From JAICXG01 sp036825615 (GTDB taxonomy: Bacteria; Verrucomicrobiota; Verrucomicrobiia; Chthoniobacterales; UBA10450): a stretch of 64,000 nt of DNA. The notes under the pieces were generated by a model. The model was not told the origin of the DNA, searched no databases, and saw only the letters and a program-made list of their open reading frames with translations. Of the stretch, positions 9,170 to 16,598 are shown piece by piece. The translations under genes were made by a program, and so were the position numbers. The stretch is from positions 9,009-73,008 of the forward strand of contig DAISXY010000020.1 in assembly GCA_036825615.1 (NCBI GenBank), read 5' to 3'. Each line of letters opens with the position of its first letter. The stretch's first letter is position 1.

Positions 9170-9721
9170 ATGCAGGAAGATCTCGAGCGCGTCCTCTTCG
9201 ATGAAGCGACGATTCTGCGCCGGCTCGATGAACTGGCCGCGCAAATCTCGGCCGAATATCGCAACCGCGACCTGACCGTGATCGCAATCCTTAACGGCAG
9301 CATCATTCTCATGGCCGATCTCCTCCGGCGGATTCCGCTTCCGCTCAAACTCGATTGCCTGAGCGTGGCGAGTTATCATGGTCGGACGGCGCCGAGCGGC
9401 GAGATCGAGTTCCGCCAGATTGCTCTTCCCGATGTGGAGAACCGCCACATCCTGATCCTCGACGACATCCTCGACAGCGGCATGACCCTCACCGCGATAA
9501 GGGAAAAGCTGGACGAGAAACGGCCGCGCAGCCTGAAAACCTGCGTCCTTCTCCGGAAACGGAAAGCGCGCCGGCGCCCGGTCGAAGTCGATTACGTCGG
9601 TTTTGAAATTGGGGACGAATTCGTCGTCGGCTACGGGCTCGATTACATGGAACAATATCGCAACCTCCCCTGCATCGGCGTGTTGCGGAAGGAGAAGATC
9701 CTTTCGCCTAACCAAACCTAA
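9170..9721 (+). CDS. hpt: Hypoxanthine phosphoribosyltransferase
   Basis: 183 residues, normal length. The PRPP-binding loop ILILDDILDSGMTL is at about residues 95-108. The late purine-recognition segment VDYVGFEIGDEFVVGYGLDY is intact. The enzyme converts hypoxanthine or guanine plus PRPP to IMP or GMP in purine salvage. The last five codons run into GCCTAACGA-type words, and the TAA stop itself lies inside a full copy of the repeated 8-mer at 9717-9724. moaD begins 8 bases after the stop, suggesting one transcript. Confidence 0.93.
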   Translation: MQEDLERVLFDEATILRRLDELAAQISAEYRNRDLTVIAILNGSIILMADLLRRIPLPLKLDCLSVASYHGRTAPSGEIEFRQIALPDVENRHILILDDILDSGMTLTAIREKLDEKRPRSLKTCVLLRKRKARRRPVEVDYVGFEIGDEFVVGYGLDYMEQYRNLPCIGVLRKEKILSPNQT

Positions 9722-9729
9722 CGAACGAG

Positions 9730-9975
9730 GTGCAGATCACAGTCCAGTTCTATTCTCAGTTGCGAGAGATTGCGGGCCGGCGCGAGGAAAAAATCAACGT
9801 CCCGGAGAGCGCAGATGTCGGCGAGCTCCTGCGTCTTCTCTACCAGGCTCATCCCCAGTTGAAAAAATGGGACGCAAATATCCTGGTCGGCGCCGGGGTG
9901 GAATTCGTCGGGCGCGATTACCGGCTCCGGCCTGGCGAAGAGATCGCAATCATGCCGCCGGTCCAGGGCGGCTAG
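9730..9975 (+). CDS. moaD: MoaD/ThiS family sulfur-carrier protein
   Basis: 81 residues, read from a GTG start with GAACGAGG just upstream. It is a beta-grasp protein ending in the diagnostic C-terminal Gly-Gly (PPVQGG), which is adenylated and thiocarboxylated to deliver sulfur. PGEEIAIMPPVQGG is typical of MoaD, the small subunit of molybdopterin synthase. The large subunit MoaE and the activating MoeB are not nearby. It follows hpt by 8 bases and overlaps the end of the convergent gene by 4 bases. ThiS or another sulfur carrier is a less likely alternative. Confidence 0.82.
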   Translation: MQITVQFYSQLREIAGRREEKINVPESADVGELLRLLYQAHPQLKKWDANILVGAGVEFVGRDYRLRPGEEIAIMPPVQGG

Positions 9976-11276
9976 GGCGACGGTGCCGGACTCGCGAGCA
10001 GCTGCGCCTTTTCCTCCTCGCCTAACGAGCTGTTTTGCACCCAGGCGCGGGCCGCGTTCCGGTCGCGCGTCATCCACTGCGCAATCACTCCCTTGACCGC
10101 TGAAGCGCGCTTTTTGGGCTCTTCGATGCTGACGGCCCAGGCGGCGGCCGCGGCCGGATTTTTTCCGGCAACAATGATGCTGTAGGTCGCGGCCGCCTCG
10201 TCCCGGATGGACCCGCTCAGGGTTTGCATCCACTGAGCCGCCGCCGCCGGGTCGGTATTCGCCCAAACCGAGATGGCGGCATCGAGCGCGGGCGATTGCG
10301 TGTCGTTAGGCAAACTGGCTGCCCAGACCGCCGCCGCCGTGGGATCAGTAATCGCCGACTGGATCGCAATCATCCCGTAGCCCATGTGACGATCCTCCAG
10401 CGTCGGAAGCGTGTCGACCCAGGCGGCCGCCTTGTTTCGGTCCTGGCGCGCCAATTGACTTACAATTGCGCTCGTCAACTGTTGCCCGTTCGGGTCGTCG
10501 GCATGGGCCCGGGCATAGGCCTGGGCTGCCGCCGGATCCTTTTCCCACCATCCGCTGATCGCGCCGGTGAGTGCCTGCGCTCCGTTTATCGTGTTGGCAT
10601 GCGCAATCGCCCAGTCCATCGCCGCGGCTGGATCGGTCGCGGCCCAGGAATTTGTGACTTCGTGGAAGGCCATTGCAAATCCCATTCCTTTCGCCTGGGT
10701 GCGATCGAGAAAATCAGCCGCCGCCGCCGCATCGACCTTCGCCCATTTTGTAACCGCCGCCCCGAGGAGACTCGACTTCTGATCGGCGGAAATTGCGTCC
10801 TCGCCCAGGCGCTTGATCGATTCGGCCAGACCCGGCGCGGAGGCCGCATCCGCCCCTTCGACTGTGGCGCCGATCGCGGCCGAACGCGTCTCGGTCGATT
10901 GAAATTTCAGAGCCGCATCGAAGGCCGCCGATGCATCCAGTTGCGCCCAGGCTTTGAAGAACGTGCGGACACGTTCGTTCTTGGCACGACCTTCGGGAAG
11001 GTCGCGCAACTGGGCCGCGATCGCGGCAATCTCGGGCGGGGAATGTCGCCCGAGCAAGCTGTAGAGTTCCTGGAACGGCACGGTTGTGATGTTTCCCAAA
11101 ACAATCCGGTCGGAAAGCTCTTTGCCCTTCGGCCCGGCGGCGGTCTGTCTGGATTCAGCCACCGCGCGAGCCGGCCCGGCAGAACTCGGGGACGATGGAA
11201 TGCGGACCCGGCCGAGCAAAAACCCGATCGTAACTCCGGCGAAGAGCGCGAGAACGATACCTAACGAACGGCTCAT
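9972..11276 (-). CDS. Membrane-anchored repeat protein with DPAAAxxW repeats
   Basis: 434 residues. An N-terminal hydrophobic segment (LGIVLALFAGVTIGFLLG) is an uncleaved anchor or signal. From about residue 100 onward it is built of roughly 32-38-residue units, each with a W-A-x-x-D-P-A-A-A-x-x-W type core (ATDPAAAMDWA, EKDPAAAQAYA, NTDPAAAAQWM and similar). These would fold as a helical solenoid facing the periplasm. Such repeats recur in hypothetical proteins of Verrucomicrobia and Planctomycetes; I know of no assigned function. It is convergent with moaD (4-base overlap). Confidence 0.65.
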   Translation of the reverse strand: MSRSLGIVLALFAGVTIGFLLGRVRIPSSPSSAGPARAVAESRQTAAGPKGKELSDRIVLGNITTVPFQELYSLLGRHSPPEIAAIAAQLRDLPEGRAKNERVRTFFKAWAQLDASAAFDAALKFQSTETRSAAIGATVEGADAASAPGLAESIKRLGEDAISADQKSSLLGAAVTKWAKVDAAAAADFLDRTQAKGMGFAMAFHEVTNSWAATDPAAAMDWAIAHANTINGAQALTGAISGWWEKDPAAAQAYARAHADDPNGQQLTSAIVSQLARQDRNKAAAWVDTLPTLEDRHMGYGMIAIQSAITDPTAAAVWAASLPNDTQSPALDAAISVWANTDPAAAAQWMQTLSGSIRDEAAATYSIIVAGKNPAAAAAWAVSIEEPKKRASAVKGVIAQWMTRDRNAARAWVQNSSLGEEEKAQLLASPAPSP

Positions 11277-11305
11277 CGGGAGAACGATATCTGGGTTACC
11301 ATTCG

Positions 11306-11791
11306 TTAGTCGCGGAAATTTTTGAAGCTGGTCGCAATCCCGAAGTCTTTGCTCCGGACAAAGGCGATCACCTGCTGAAGGTCGTCCTTCTTTTTCCCGG
11401 TGACACGAATCTGGCGATCCTGCAATTGATTCTGGACCTTGAATGCCGCGGCCTTGATTGCCTGGATGATTTCCTTCGCTTTCTCGCCTTCGAGCCCCTG
11501 CTGAATTTTCATCTCCTGGCGCGCGTGGCCCATCGACGAAATCGCCGGCTCCTGCTGGTCGATGTTGCGCAGGTCGACCCCGCGCTTCGACAACTTGCCA
11601 ATCACGATTTCGCGCAAGCCGCGGAGCCGATTGGCGTCCTCGGCCGTGAGGGTGATTTTGTCCTTCTCGTATTCGACCGTCGCGGTGCTGCCTTTGAAAT
11701 CGAACCGGGTCGCGAGTTCCTTGCGTGCCTGGTTAAGCGCGTTGTCGATTTCCTGCTTGTCGACCTCGGAAACGATATCGAATGAAGGCAT
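11306..11791 (-). CDS. yajQ: YajQ family nucleotide-binding protein
   Basis: 161 residues, the usual length. It matches the family along its whole length: start PSFDIVSEVDKQEIDNA, then ATRFDFKGS, IDQQEP, and the C-terminal KKDDLQQVIAFVRSKDFG. YajQ proteins have two ferredoxin-like domains and bind nucleotides; some members bind cyclic di-GMP and act with transcription factors. The gene is separated by 18 bases from the stop of the upstream gene on the same strand, so it may share its transcript. Confidence 0.93.
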   Translation of the reverse strand: MPSFDIVSEVDKQEIDNALNQARKELATRFDFKGSTATVEYEKDKITLTAEDANRLRGLREIVIGKLSKRGVDLRNIDQQEPAISSMGHARQEMKIQQGLEGEKAKEIIQAIKAAAFKVQNQLQDRQIRVTGKKKDDLQQVIAFVRSKDFGIATSFKNFRD

Positions 11792-11809
11792 GAATAAATT
11801 AAGTTGCGC

Positions 11810-12637
11810 CTAACGAAGCTTGTCGATGCTGATATTCCCCAGGCGGATGTGCAAGCCTAACGACAAGGGCGGGTCCGGCTCGGTCGCGCCGCGGAGGGAC
11901 TGGCCACGTTGCGTTTCCCGCCTAACCGGGAGGCCAAATTCGTCGTGGATGCCTCCGTCCGCGGTTTCCGCCTCAATCCGAAACCTGGCCTCGGGCGGAA
12001 GCCGGAGGTCGAGTCGGCCATAACCGATATGGTAATCAAACGCCGCGGCAAGATTTTCCCACCAGGGAAAGAAGGCCTGCATTGTGCCGGTCCCGGCATG
12101 CGCCTCCACCCGCGCGAAGCAGTTCCAGGCGGTGAGTCTCCCGTTCCCAAGCTCGATTTGCGCGCTGCCGCCGCGCAGGTCGTGCAAAGTGATTTCGCCG
12201 GTTCTGAGCTTGAGCCTTAGCGGCGTCGTCTCCGGGACGGTGACGGTGTAATCGATCGTGCCGGAACGATCGGCGAAGAGGCCGTGAACCTCCGGCATGA
12301 CGGTTTGGATGATCACTTCGTTGCCTCGAGTCTCGGTCGTCAGGCCAAGTTGTTGCAGCCGCGCGGCGGTGTAGGCGCGGCGGAGGGTGGCGAGCCGCAG
12401 GCGCGGTTCGCGCCAGGCAAAAACCTCAATCGCGCCGTCGATGTTCACCAGTTTAACGGCGGCGCCGGGTTGAAGGGGAAGGAATTGTTCCGTCTGTTTT
12501 TCCAACGGCGCGTCGGCGCGGGCGTCGGCCGCCGAGCACGCCACGAGAATGAGCAGCGAAGCGAAGCTCCAAGCGGCCGCCCCCGGGCCGCGCCTCCGAG
12601 ATGTCGTCGTAAGAAATTTACCTAGGGAACGACGCAC
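11810..12637 (-). CDS. Putative lipoprotein with DUF4097-like beta-helix region
   Basis: 275 residues. The N-terminus contains a lipoprotein-type signal (ASLLILVAC with a lipobox Cys at about 35). The mature part consists of short repeating beta strands (KLRTGEITLHDL, AQIELGNGRLTAW, HIGYGRLDLRLP), the pattern of DUF4097 putative adhesin proteins. It lies just before yajQ. Its TAG stop is contained in a copy of the repeated word CCTAACGA (11809-11816). The divergent neighbour, 87 bases away, is an ECF sigma factor gene. The role is unknown; an envelope-associated protein is likely. Confidence 0.6.
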   Translation of the reverse strand: MRRSLGKFLTTTSRRRGPGAAAWSFASLLILVACSAADARADAPLEKQTEQFLPLQPGAAVKLVNIDGAIEVFAWREPRLRLATLRRAYTAARLQQLGLTTETRGNEVIIQTVMPEVHGLFADRSGTIDYTVTVPETTPLRLKLRTGEITLHDLRGGSAQIELGNGRLTAWNCFARVEAHAGTGTMQAFFPWWENLAAAFDYHIGYGRLDLRLPPEARFRIEAETADGGIHDEFGLPVRRETQRGQSLRGATEPDPPLSLGLHIRLGNISIDKLR

Positions 12638-12724
12638 TCCTCCTCCAATTGTCGCTCCGGCGAGGGCCGGGAGATTGACTCCGCGTCGCGATCAGCGCGG
12701 CCGAAAACAAGGATTCCTGGCATT

Positions 12725-13327
12725 ATGATACAACCTCTGATCGATCCCGCCGGCCTGGCGGAAGCTTCGGATGAAACCCTCATGAAAGCGATCACGCACC
12801 GGCGCCAAAACGCGCTTCGCGAACTCTACGACCGCTATGGCAAGACGGTAAAGGCGGTCGTGGTGCGGGTCGTGCATGAGGAAGCGGAGGCGGATGACGT
12901 GCTACAGGAAATCTTCCTTCAGATCTGGAAGGAAGCCGGAAATTATTCTCCCAAGGCGGGAAGGCCCCTTGGCTGGGTGGTAACCCTGGCGCGACGCCGG
13001 GCGATTGATCGCCTGCGTCGCCGCCAGGCATATTGCCGCGCGAAAGAGCGATTCGAGTCGCAGATCGAGCGCCAGCCGGATTCGTGGGTGAAAAACCGGA
13101 TCGACGACGACCTCGTGCAATCGGACTTGCGCCGATTTCTCGAACGGCAAATGAACTCGCTTCCCGAATATCAGCGCGAAGTGATCGAGCTTTCCTTTTT
13201 TGAAGGGCGCAGCCATCGCGAGATCGCCGCCCTTACTCATACGCCCTTGGGCACGGTCAAGACGCGGCTCGAGCTCGGGTTGCGCAAGCTGGTGAACTGC
13301 ATCCGTCCGCTGCGGCGGAAAATCTAA
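12725..13327 (+). CDS. ECF-type RNA polymerase sigma factor
   Basis: 200 residues. Region 2 is visible at about residues 30-95 (ADDVLQEIFLQIWKEAGNY; promoter-melting stretch LARRRAIDRLRRR). Region 4 is at about 140-190 (LPEYQREVIELSFFEG then the helix-turn-helix HREIAALTHTPLGTVKTRL). The arrangement matches the SigK/ECF group. No anti-sigma gene follows; the next gene is the convergent infC, 6 bases away. The divergent lipoprotein gene upstream could be under its control, but no promoter motif was identified. Confidence 0.9.
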   Translation: MIQPLIDPAGLAEASDETLMKAITHRRQNALRELYDRYGKTVKAVVVRVVHEEAEADDVLQEIFLQIWKEAGNYSPKAGRPLGWVVTLARRRAIDRLRRRQAYCRAKERFESQIERQPDSWVKNRIDDDLVQSDLRRFLERQMNSLPEYQREVIELSFFEGRSHREIAALTHTPLGTVKTRLELGLRKLVNCIRPLRRKI

Positions 13328-13333
13328 TTTCCC

Positions 13334-13927
13334 CTAGACTTCAGCGTCGTCGGAAACCGGCTTGACATCAGCGGCCGGCTCGGCTGCTGCCATCGCGAAA
13401 CGCCGTTTGCGCTTGTTCGCCGGAAGCGGCGAGAGCGTCATAGTGATGTTACGGCCGGTGATCTTCGGCTCCATCTCGACCTGCGCCATGGTCGCGAGAT
13501 CGTCGCGCACCTTTTCCATCAGCTGCATCCCAAATTCCTGGTGCGCCATTTCCCGGCCGCGAAATTGTAACTGCACGCGCACCTTGTTTCCCTTATCGAG
13601 AAACTCTTCCGCGTGCCGGATTTTCGTCAGGTAATCGTGGTCGTCGATGTTTACCCGGAACTTGATTTCCTTCAGCTTGGTCCCGGCGGAGCGGCGGTCT
13701 TTTTCCTGTTTGGAAATGTCGTAACGGAACTTGCCGAAATCGACGATTTTGCAGACCGGCGGATTGGCGGTAGGCGCAACCTCGACGAGGTCGAGGTCCA
13801 TGCTCTGGGCGCGTCTGAGGGCATCGGAGAGCTTCATGACTCCGAGCTGTTCGCCGGTTGCACCAAGGATGACCCGCACTTCGCGGGCACGAATCCGGCC
13901 GTTTACACGAATTTGTTGTTGCAGAAT
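13334..13927 (-). CDS. infC: Translation initiation factor IF-3
   Basis: 197 residues from a proposed non-canonical ATT start at 13927-13925, preceded by GGAG with an 8-base spacer. The family similarity begins at QQQIRVNGRIRAREVRVI, right after this codon, and infC genes often use ATT or ATC starts for autoregulation. The open frame upstream to 14074 has no similarity. The N-domain (ATGEQLGVMKLSDAL) and C-domain (KEIKFRVNIDDHDY, VQLQFRGREMAHQEFG) are complete, followed by an Ala/Lys-rich tail of about 30 residues. It is not followed by rpmI-rplT, the usual operon, but by a convergent sigma gene. Confidence 0.93.
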   Translation of the reverse strand: MLQQQIRVNGRIRAREVRVILGATGEQLGVMKLSDALRRAQSMDLDLVEVAPTANPPVCKIVDFGKFRYDISKQEKDRRSAGTKLKEIKFRVNIDDHDYLTKIRHAEEFLDKGNKVRVQLQFRGREMAHQEFGMQLMEKVRDDLATMAQVEMEPKITGRNITMTLSPLPANKRKRRFAMAAAEPAADVKPVSDDAEV

Positions 13928-14142
13928 TACTGTTTCTCCGGGCCGGCGCCAAGGGAGTGAGACTGACGCCGTTATTTGTATCTGTCGCAATCTCCCGTCG
14001 CGTCCTTGAAGGGAATCGCGCCGCACTCGAAATCTGCGCGCCTGCGAGCGAGCGCGCCGATCGGTCCGCGGCAAAGACCGGAACCGAGGGGAAGTAGTAC
14101 GCTACCAGCCCAAACTCGCAAGGACGTTTTCTGGCGCAGCGG

Positions 14143-14212
14143 TAGCGGCGGTCTGCGAGCGCCGGCCGGAGCTGATGCAATGCGTGGTTCCGGCGGTCAC
14201 AGGCCGCCGCTA
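14143..14212. repeat. REP-like inverted repeat upstream of infC
   Basis: The arms TAGCGGCGGTCTG (14143-14155) and CAGGCCGCCGCTA (14200-14212) pair with one mismatch. A nested pair of CCGG-rich words lies between them. It sits in the 290-base gap between infC and the DsbA-like gene and codes for nothing. The outer arms resemble common intergenic hairpin repeats of soil Verrucomicrobia. It could be a structured leader or an attenuator, but the distance to infC (over 200 bases) argues for a simple repeat. Confidence 0.5.
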
Positions 14213-14219
14213 TAGATAT

Positions 14220-14876
14220 TTATCCCGGCGGAGTTCCGAAATGGGCGGCGTATGCCTGATAGTCGACAATATCATCAAGCATCGCTTCGATGGTGGAGAT
14301 TAGCGGCGCGACTTTGGCGAAACCGGAGAAGACCGCGCGATCGCCGATTGGCGTGTCGATAACGAAAGTCGGGCGCTGTGTCACCTGCATGGCATGGAAT
14401 TCCGCCGTGCTTTCGCGGATGCGCTTTTCGATCTCTGGCGATTTTGCCCGCTCGAGTAACTTCCTGCGATCGAGACCAGTGGCATCGGCGACAACTTCGC
14501 CGGCGACATTCCAGTCACCGATCTTCTTGCCTTCGCGGAGCTCGGCTCGGCTTAAAGCTATCCAGGCGCGGTCGTCCTCGATCCCAAGCTCGCGCGCGGC
14601 TTCCGCGACGCAATTCGGTTCGAGATATTCCGTTCTGCCGGGCTCGACCCAGCTCGCATCCAGCATAACCGGGGAGCGCATCAGCATCCCGCTGCGTCGA
14701 TAATACCATTCGGTGTGTTCGCGGGTGGGCGGCAGGCCGCTTTTGTCCATGAGAGCGATTTTCCAGCGGAAATCGACCTGATCGCGGTAACGTTCCTGCA
14801 ATTGCTGCCAGGCCGGGATCGCCCAGTGGCACCAGGATGAAATCACATCGAGATAGTTAGTGAGGGTGAGGCGCAT
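14220..14876 (-). CDS. DsbA-family thioredoxin-fold protein
   Basis: 218 residues from the ATG at 14876; two further in-frame ATGs upstream (14894, 14927) are less likely. The fold is recognisable from the N-terminal strand LTLTNYLDVISSWCHW, the helical insertion, and the cis-Pro region QRPTFVID. The usual CxxC is replaced by a single Cys followed by His-Trp, so a thiol-disulfide oxidoreductase role is doubtful. Relatives include FrnE-like proteins and 2-hydroxychromene-2-carboxylate isomerases that use glutathione. There is no signal peptide, so it is cytoplasmic. Confidence 0.7.
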   Translation of the reverse strand: MRLTLTNYLDVISSWCHWAIPAWQQLQERYRDQVDFRWKIALMDKSGLPPTREHTEWYYRRSGMLMRSPVMLDASWVEPGRTEYLEPNCVAEAARELGIEDDRAWIALSRAELREGKKIGDWNVAGEVVADATGLDRRKLLERAKSPEIEKRIRESTAEFHAMQVTQRPTFVIDTPIGDRAVFSGFAKVAPLISTIEAMLDDIVDYQAYAAHFGTPPG

Positions 14877-14955
14877 AAGACCTACAGGTTGCATAGGAGT
14901 CAGAGGCCGGATAGGACGAACTCGCAAATCGCGCTAATCTCCCCGCCACCGACTC

Positions 14956-16509
14956 GTGCTCGATCTCAATCATATCCTGCTTTTCGTCGCCATTGTCTCC
15001 CCTTTGATCCTGCTCGTGCGGATCGCGCGGCTGCGGAACCCGCGCAACCGCGGTTGGCGCATCGCCGCCAGCATCGTGCTCGCGGCCTGCGTCGTGGGAT
15101 GGTGGTTAGTGCCCTACCTCGCCGGGTATATCGGCGGGATATTTTGGTGTTTGCTGTTGGTCATTCCTTCGCTTGCGGAGCGTGGGATAGATACGGCTTT
15201 GCGTGGCCAGCGCTTCGCCCGCGCGCGCCAGATCGCTACCCTCAGACGAATCCTTCATCCCTGGAACGACACCCCTTTTCGTGCCTCACTCTTGCAGGCG
15301 CTCGAGTTTGCTGGCGGCGGCCGGCTCGACCTTGCGCTCGATCGGTTGGCTGCGGAGCGCCAGGCGCAAACACCGACCGGCCGTTTTGCCACCGCACTTA
15401 CCTTTGCCTTGACAGAAAACTGGGGCGGTCTGGTCCAATGGTGCCGACGCGATCTCAGCATCAGAAGCAACCCCGCGGTGTCGGCGCTCTATTTGCGCGC
15501 GCTGGGCGAAATTGGCGCGCTCGATGAGCTGGTCCTCGAGTTCGCCTCTCAAGTCACAACCTACGAGCCGGAAGAGTTTCTCAATTCTCCGCTCGGATTC
15601 AACTTTCTCATCGTCCTCGCCTTCGCGGGCGAAACTCAACTGGTCATGAGGCTATGCCAGAGTCGCTTCAGTGAGGTGCCGCGCGCGCAGCAGGAGTTTT
15701 GGGTCGCAACCGCGGAGCTGGCGGAAGGCAAAGGGGCGCCTGGCCGGCAACGCCTGGAGAAACTTCGCCGCGAAACGAAAGACCCCGTTTTGCGCAGGTC
15801 GGTCGAGCACCGGCTTGTCTCGCCTCCTCCAGGTCATCTTTCCGCACGCGGCGAGATGCTGTTGAACCGCCTGACGACTGAACTCGGTGGCACGCAAAAG
15901 CTAGTCGCCGGACAGGAGCACGGCGCGCCTGCGGTCTGGGCGTTGATCCTTCTCAATATCGCGATGTTCGGGGTGGAAGTTTTGCTCGGCGGCCCGAGCA
16001 ACCCACTCACCTTGCGGGCGCTCGGAGCGCTGGAACCGGCTGCTGTTCTCGTTAGGCACGAATATTGGCGACTGCTCACCTCGCTCTTCCTGCATTACAA
16101 TTTGCTTCACATCGCGATCAATCTCTATGCGCTCTACCTGCTCGGACCGGCCTTGGAGCGCATGATCGGCTCGCTTAAGTTTCTCCTCAGTTATCTTATC
16201 TGCGGGCTCGGCTCGGGTGCGGGGGTGGTTTTGTTGCGGGTCATGAACTTGACCCAGGCCGACCAGCTCGTGGGGGCTTCGGGTTGTGTCATGGGTGTGA
16301 TTGGGATTTCGGCCGGGCTTCTCTTGCGCCACCGGCAATCGCCACTCGCCGGCCGGCGCTTGCGCAACATTCTTGTCATCGTTGCGATTCAGACCGCTTT
16401 CGATCTCTCCACTCCACAAGTGAGCCTGGGCGCGCATTTGAGCGGATTTGTCACTGGAGTAGCGGTCGGGGTGCTGCTCGCTTCACAGCATCGGGTGGTT
16501 CCTTATTGA
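14956..16509 (+). CDS. Rhomboid family intramembrane serine protease
   Basis: 517 residues from a GTG start. Two N-terminal membrane spans are followed by a roughly 230-residue soluble helical region, then a C-terminal rhomboid domain (about residues 330-515). The catalytic dyad is present: Ser442 in GASGCVMG and His494 in GAHLSGF. The L1-loop helix pattern NLLHIAINLYALYLLG is also seen. Rhomboids cleave transmembrane substrates within the bilayer. The long cytoplasmic TPR-like middle region is unusual compared with GlpG and may recruit substrate. Confidence 0.88.
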   Translation: MLDLNHILLFVAIVSPLILLVRIARLRNPRNRGWRIAASIVLAACVVGWWLVPYLAGYIGGIFWCLLLVIPSLAERGIDTALRGQRFARARQIATLRRILHPWNDTPFRASLLQALEFAGGGRLDLALDRLAAERQAQTPTGRFATALTFALTENWGGLVQWCRRDLSIRSNPAVSALYLRALGEIGALDELVLEFASQVTTYEPEEFLNSPLGFNFLIVLAFAGETQLVMRLCQSRFSEVPRAQQEFWVATAELAEGKGAPGRQRLEKLRRETKDPVLRRSVEHRLVSPPPGHLSARGEMLLNRLTTELGGTQKLVAGQEHGAPAVWALILLNIAMFGVEVLLGGPSNPLTLRALGALEPAAVLVRHEYWRLLTSLFLHYNLLHIAINLYALYLLGPALERMIGSLKFLLSYLICGLGSGAGVVLLRVMNLTQADQLVGASGCVMGVIGISAGLLLRHRQSPLAGRRLRNILVIVAIQTAFDLSTPQVSLGAHLSGFVTGVAVGVLLASQHRVVPY

Positions 16510-16598
16510 AAGGGGCGCGAAAGGGGAACGCTTGCTGCTCTTGATTTTGCTGCCAAGCTTTTCCGCTTCTCTCTTAAGGGTCAGACGCGCTTTCCGTT

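Noticed and set aside
12638..12724. A shared operator between the lipoprotein gene and the ECF sigma gene
   Set aside because: No palindrome or duplicated -35/-10 element could be recognised in the 87 bases.
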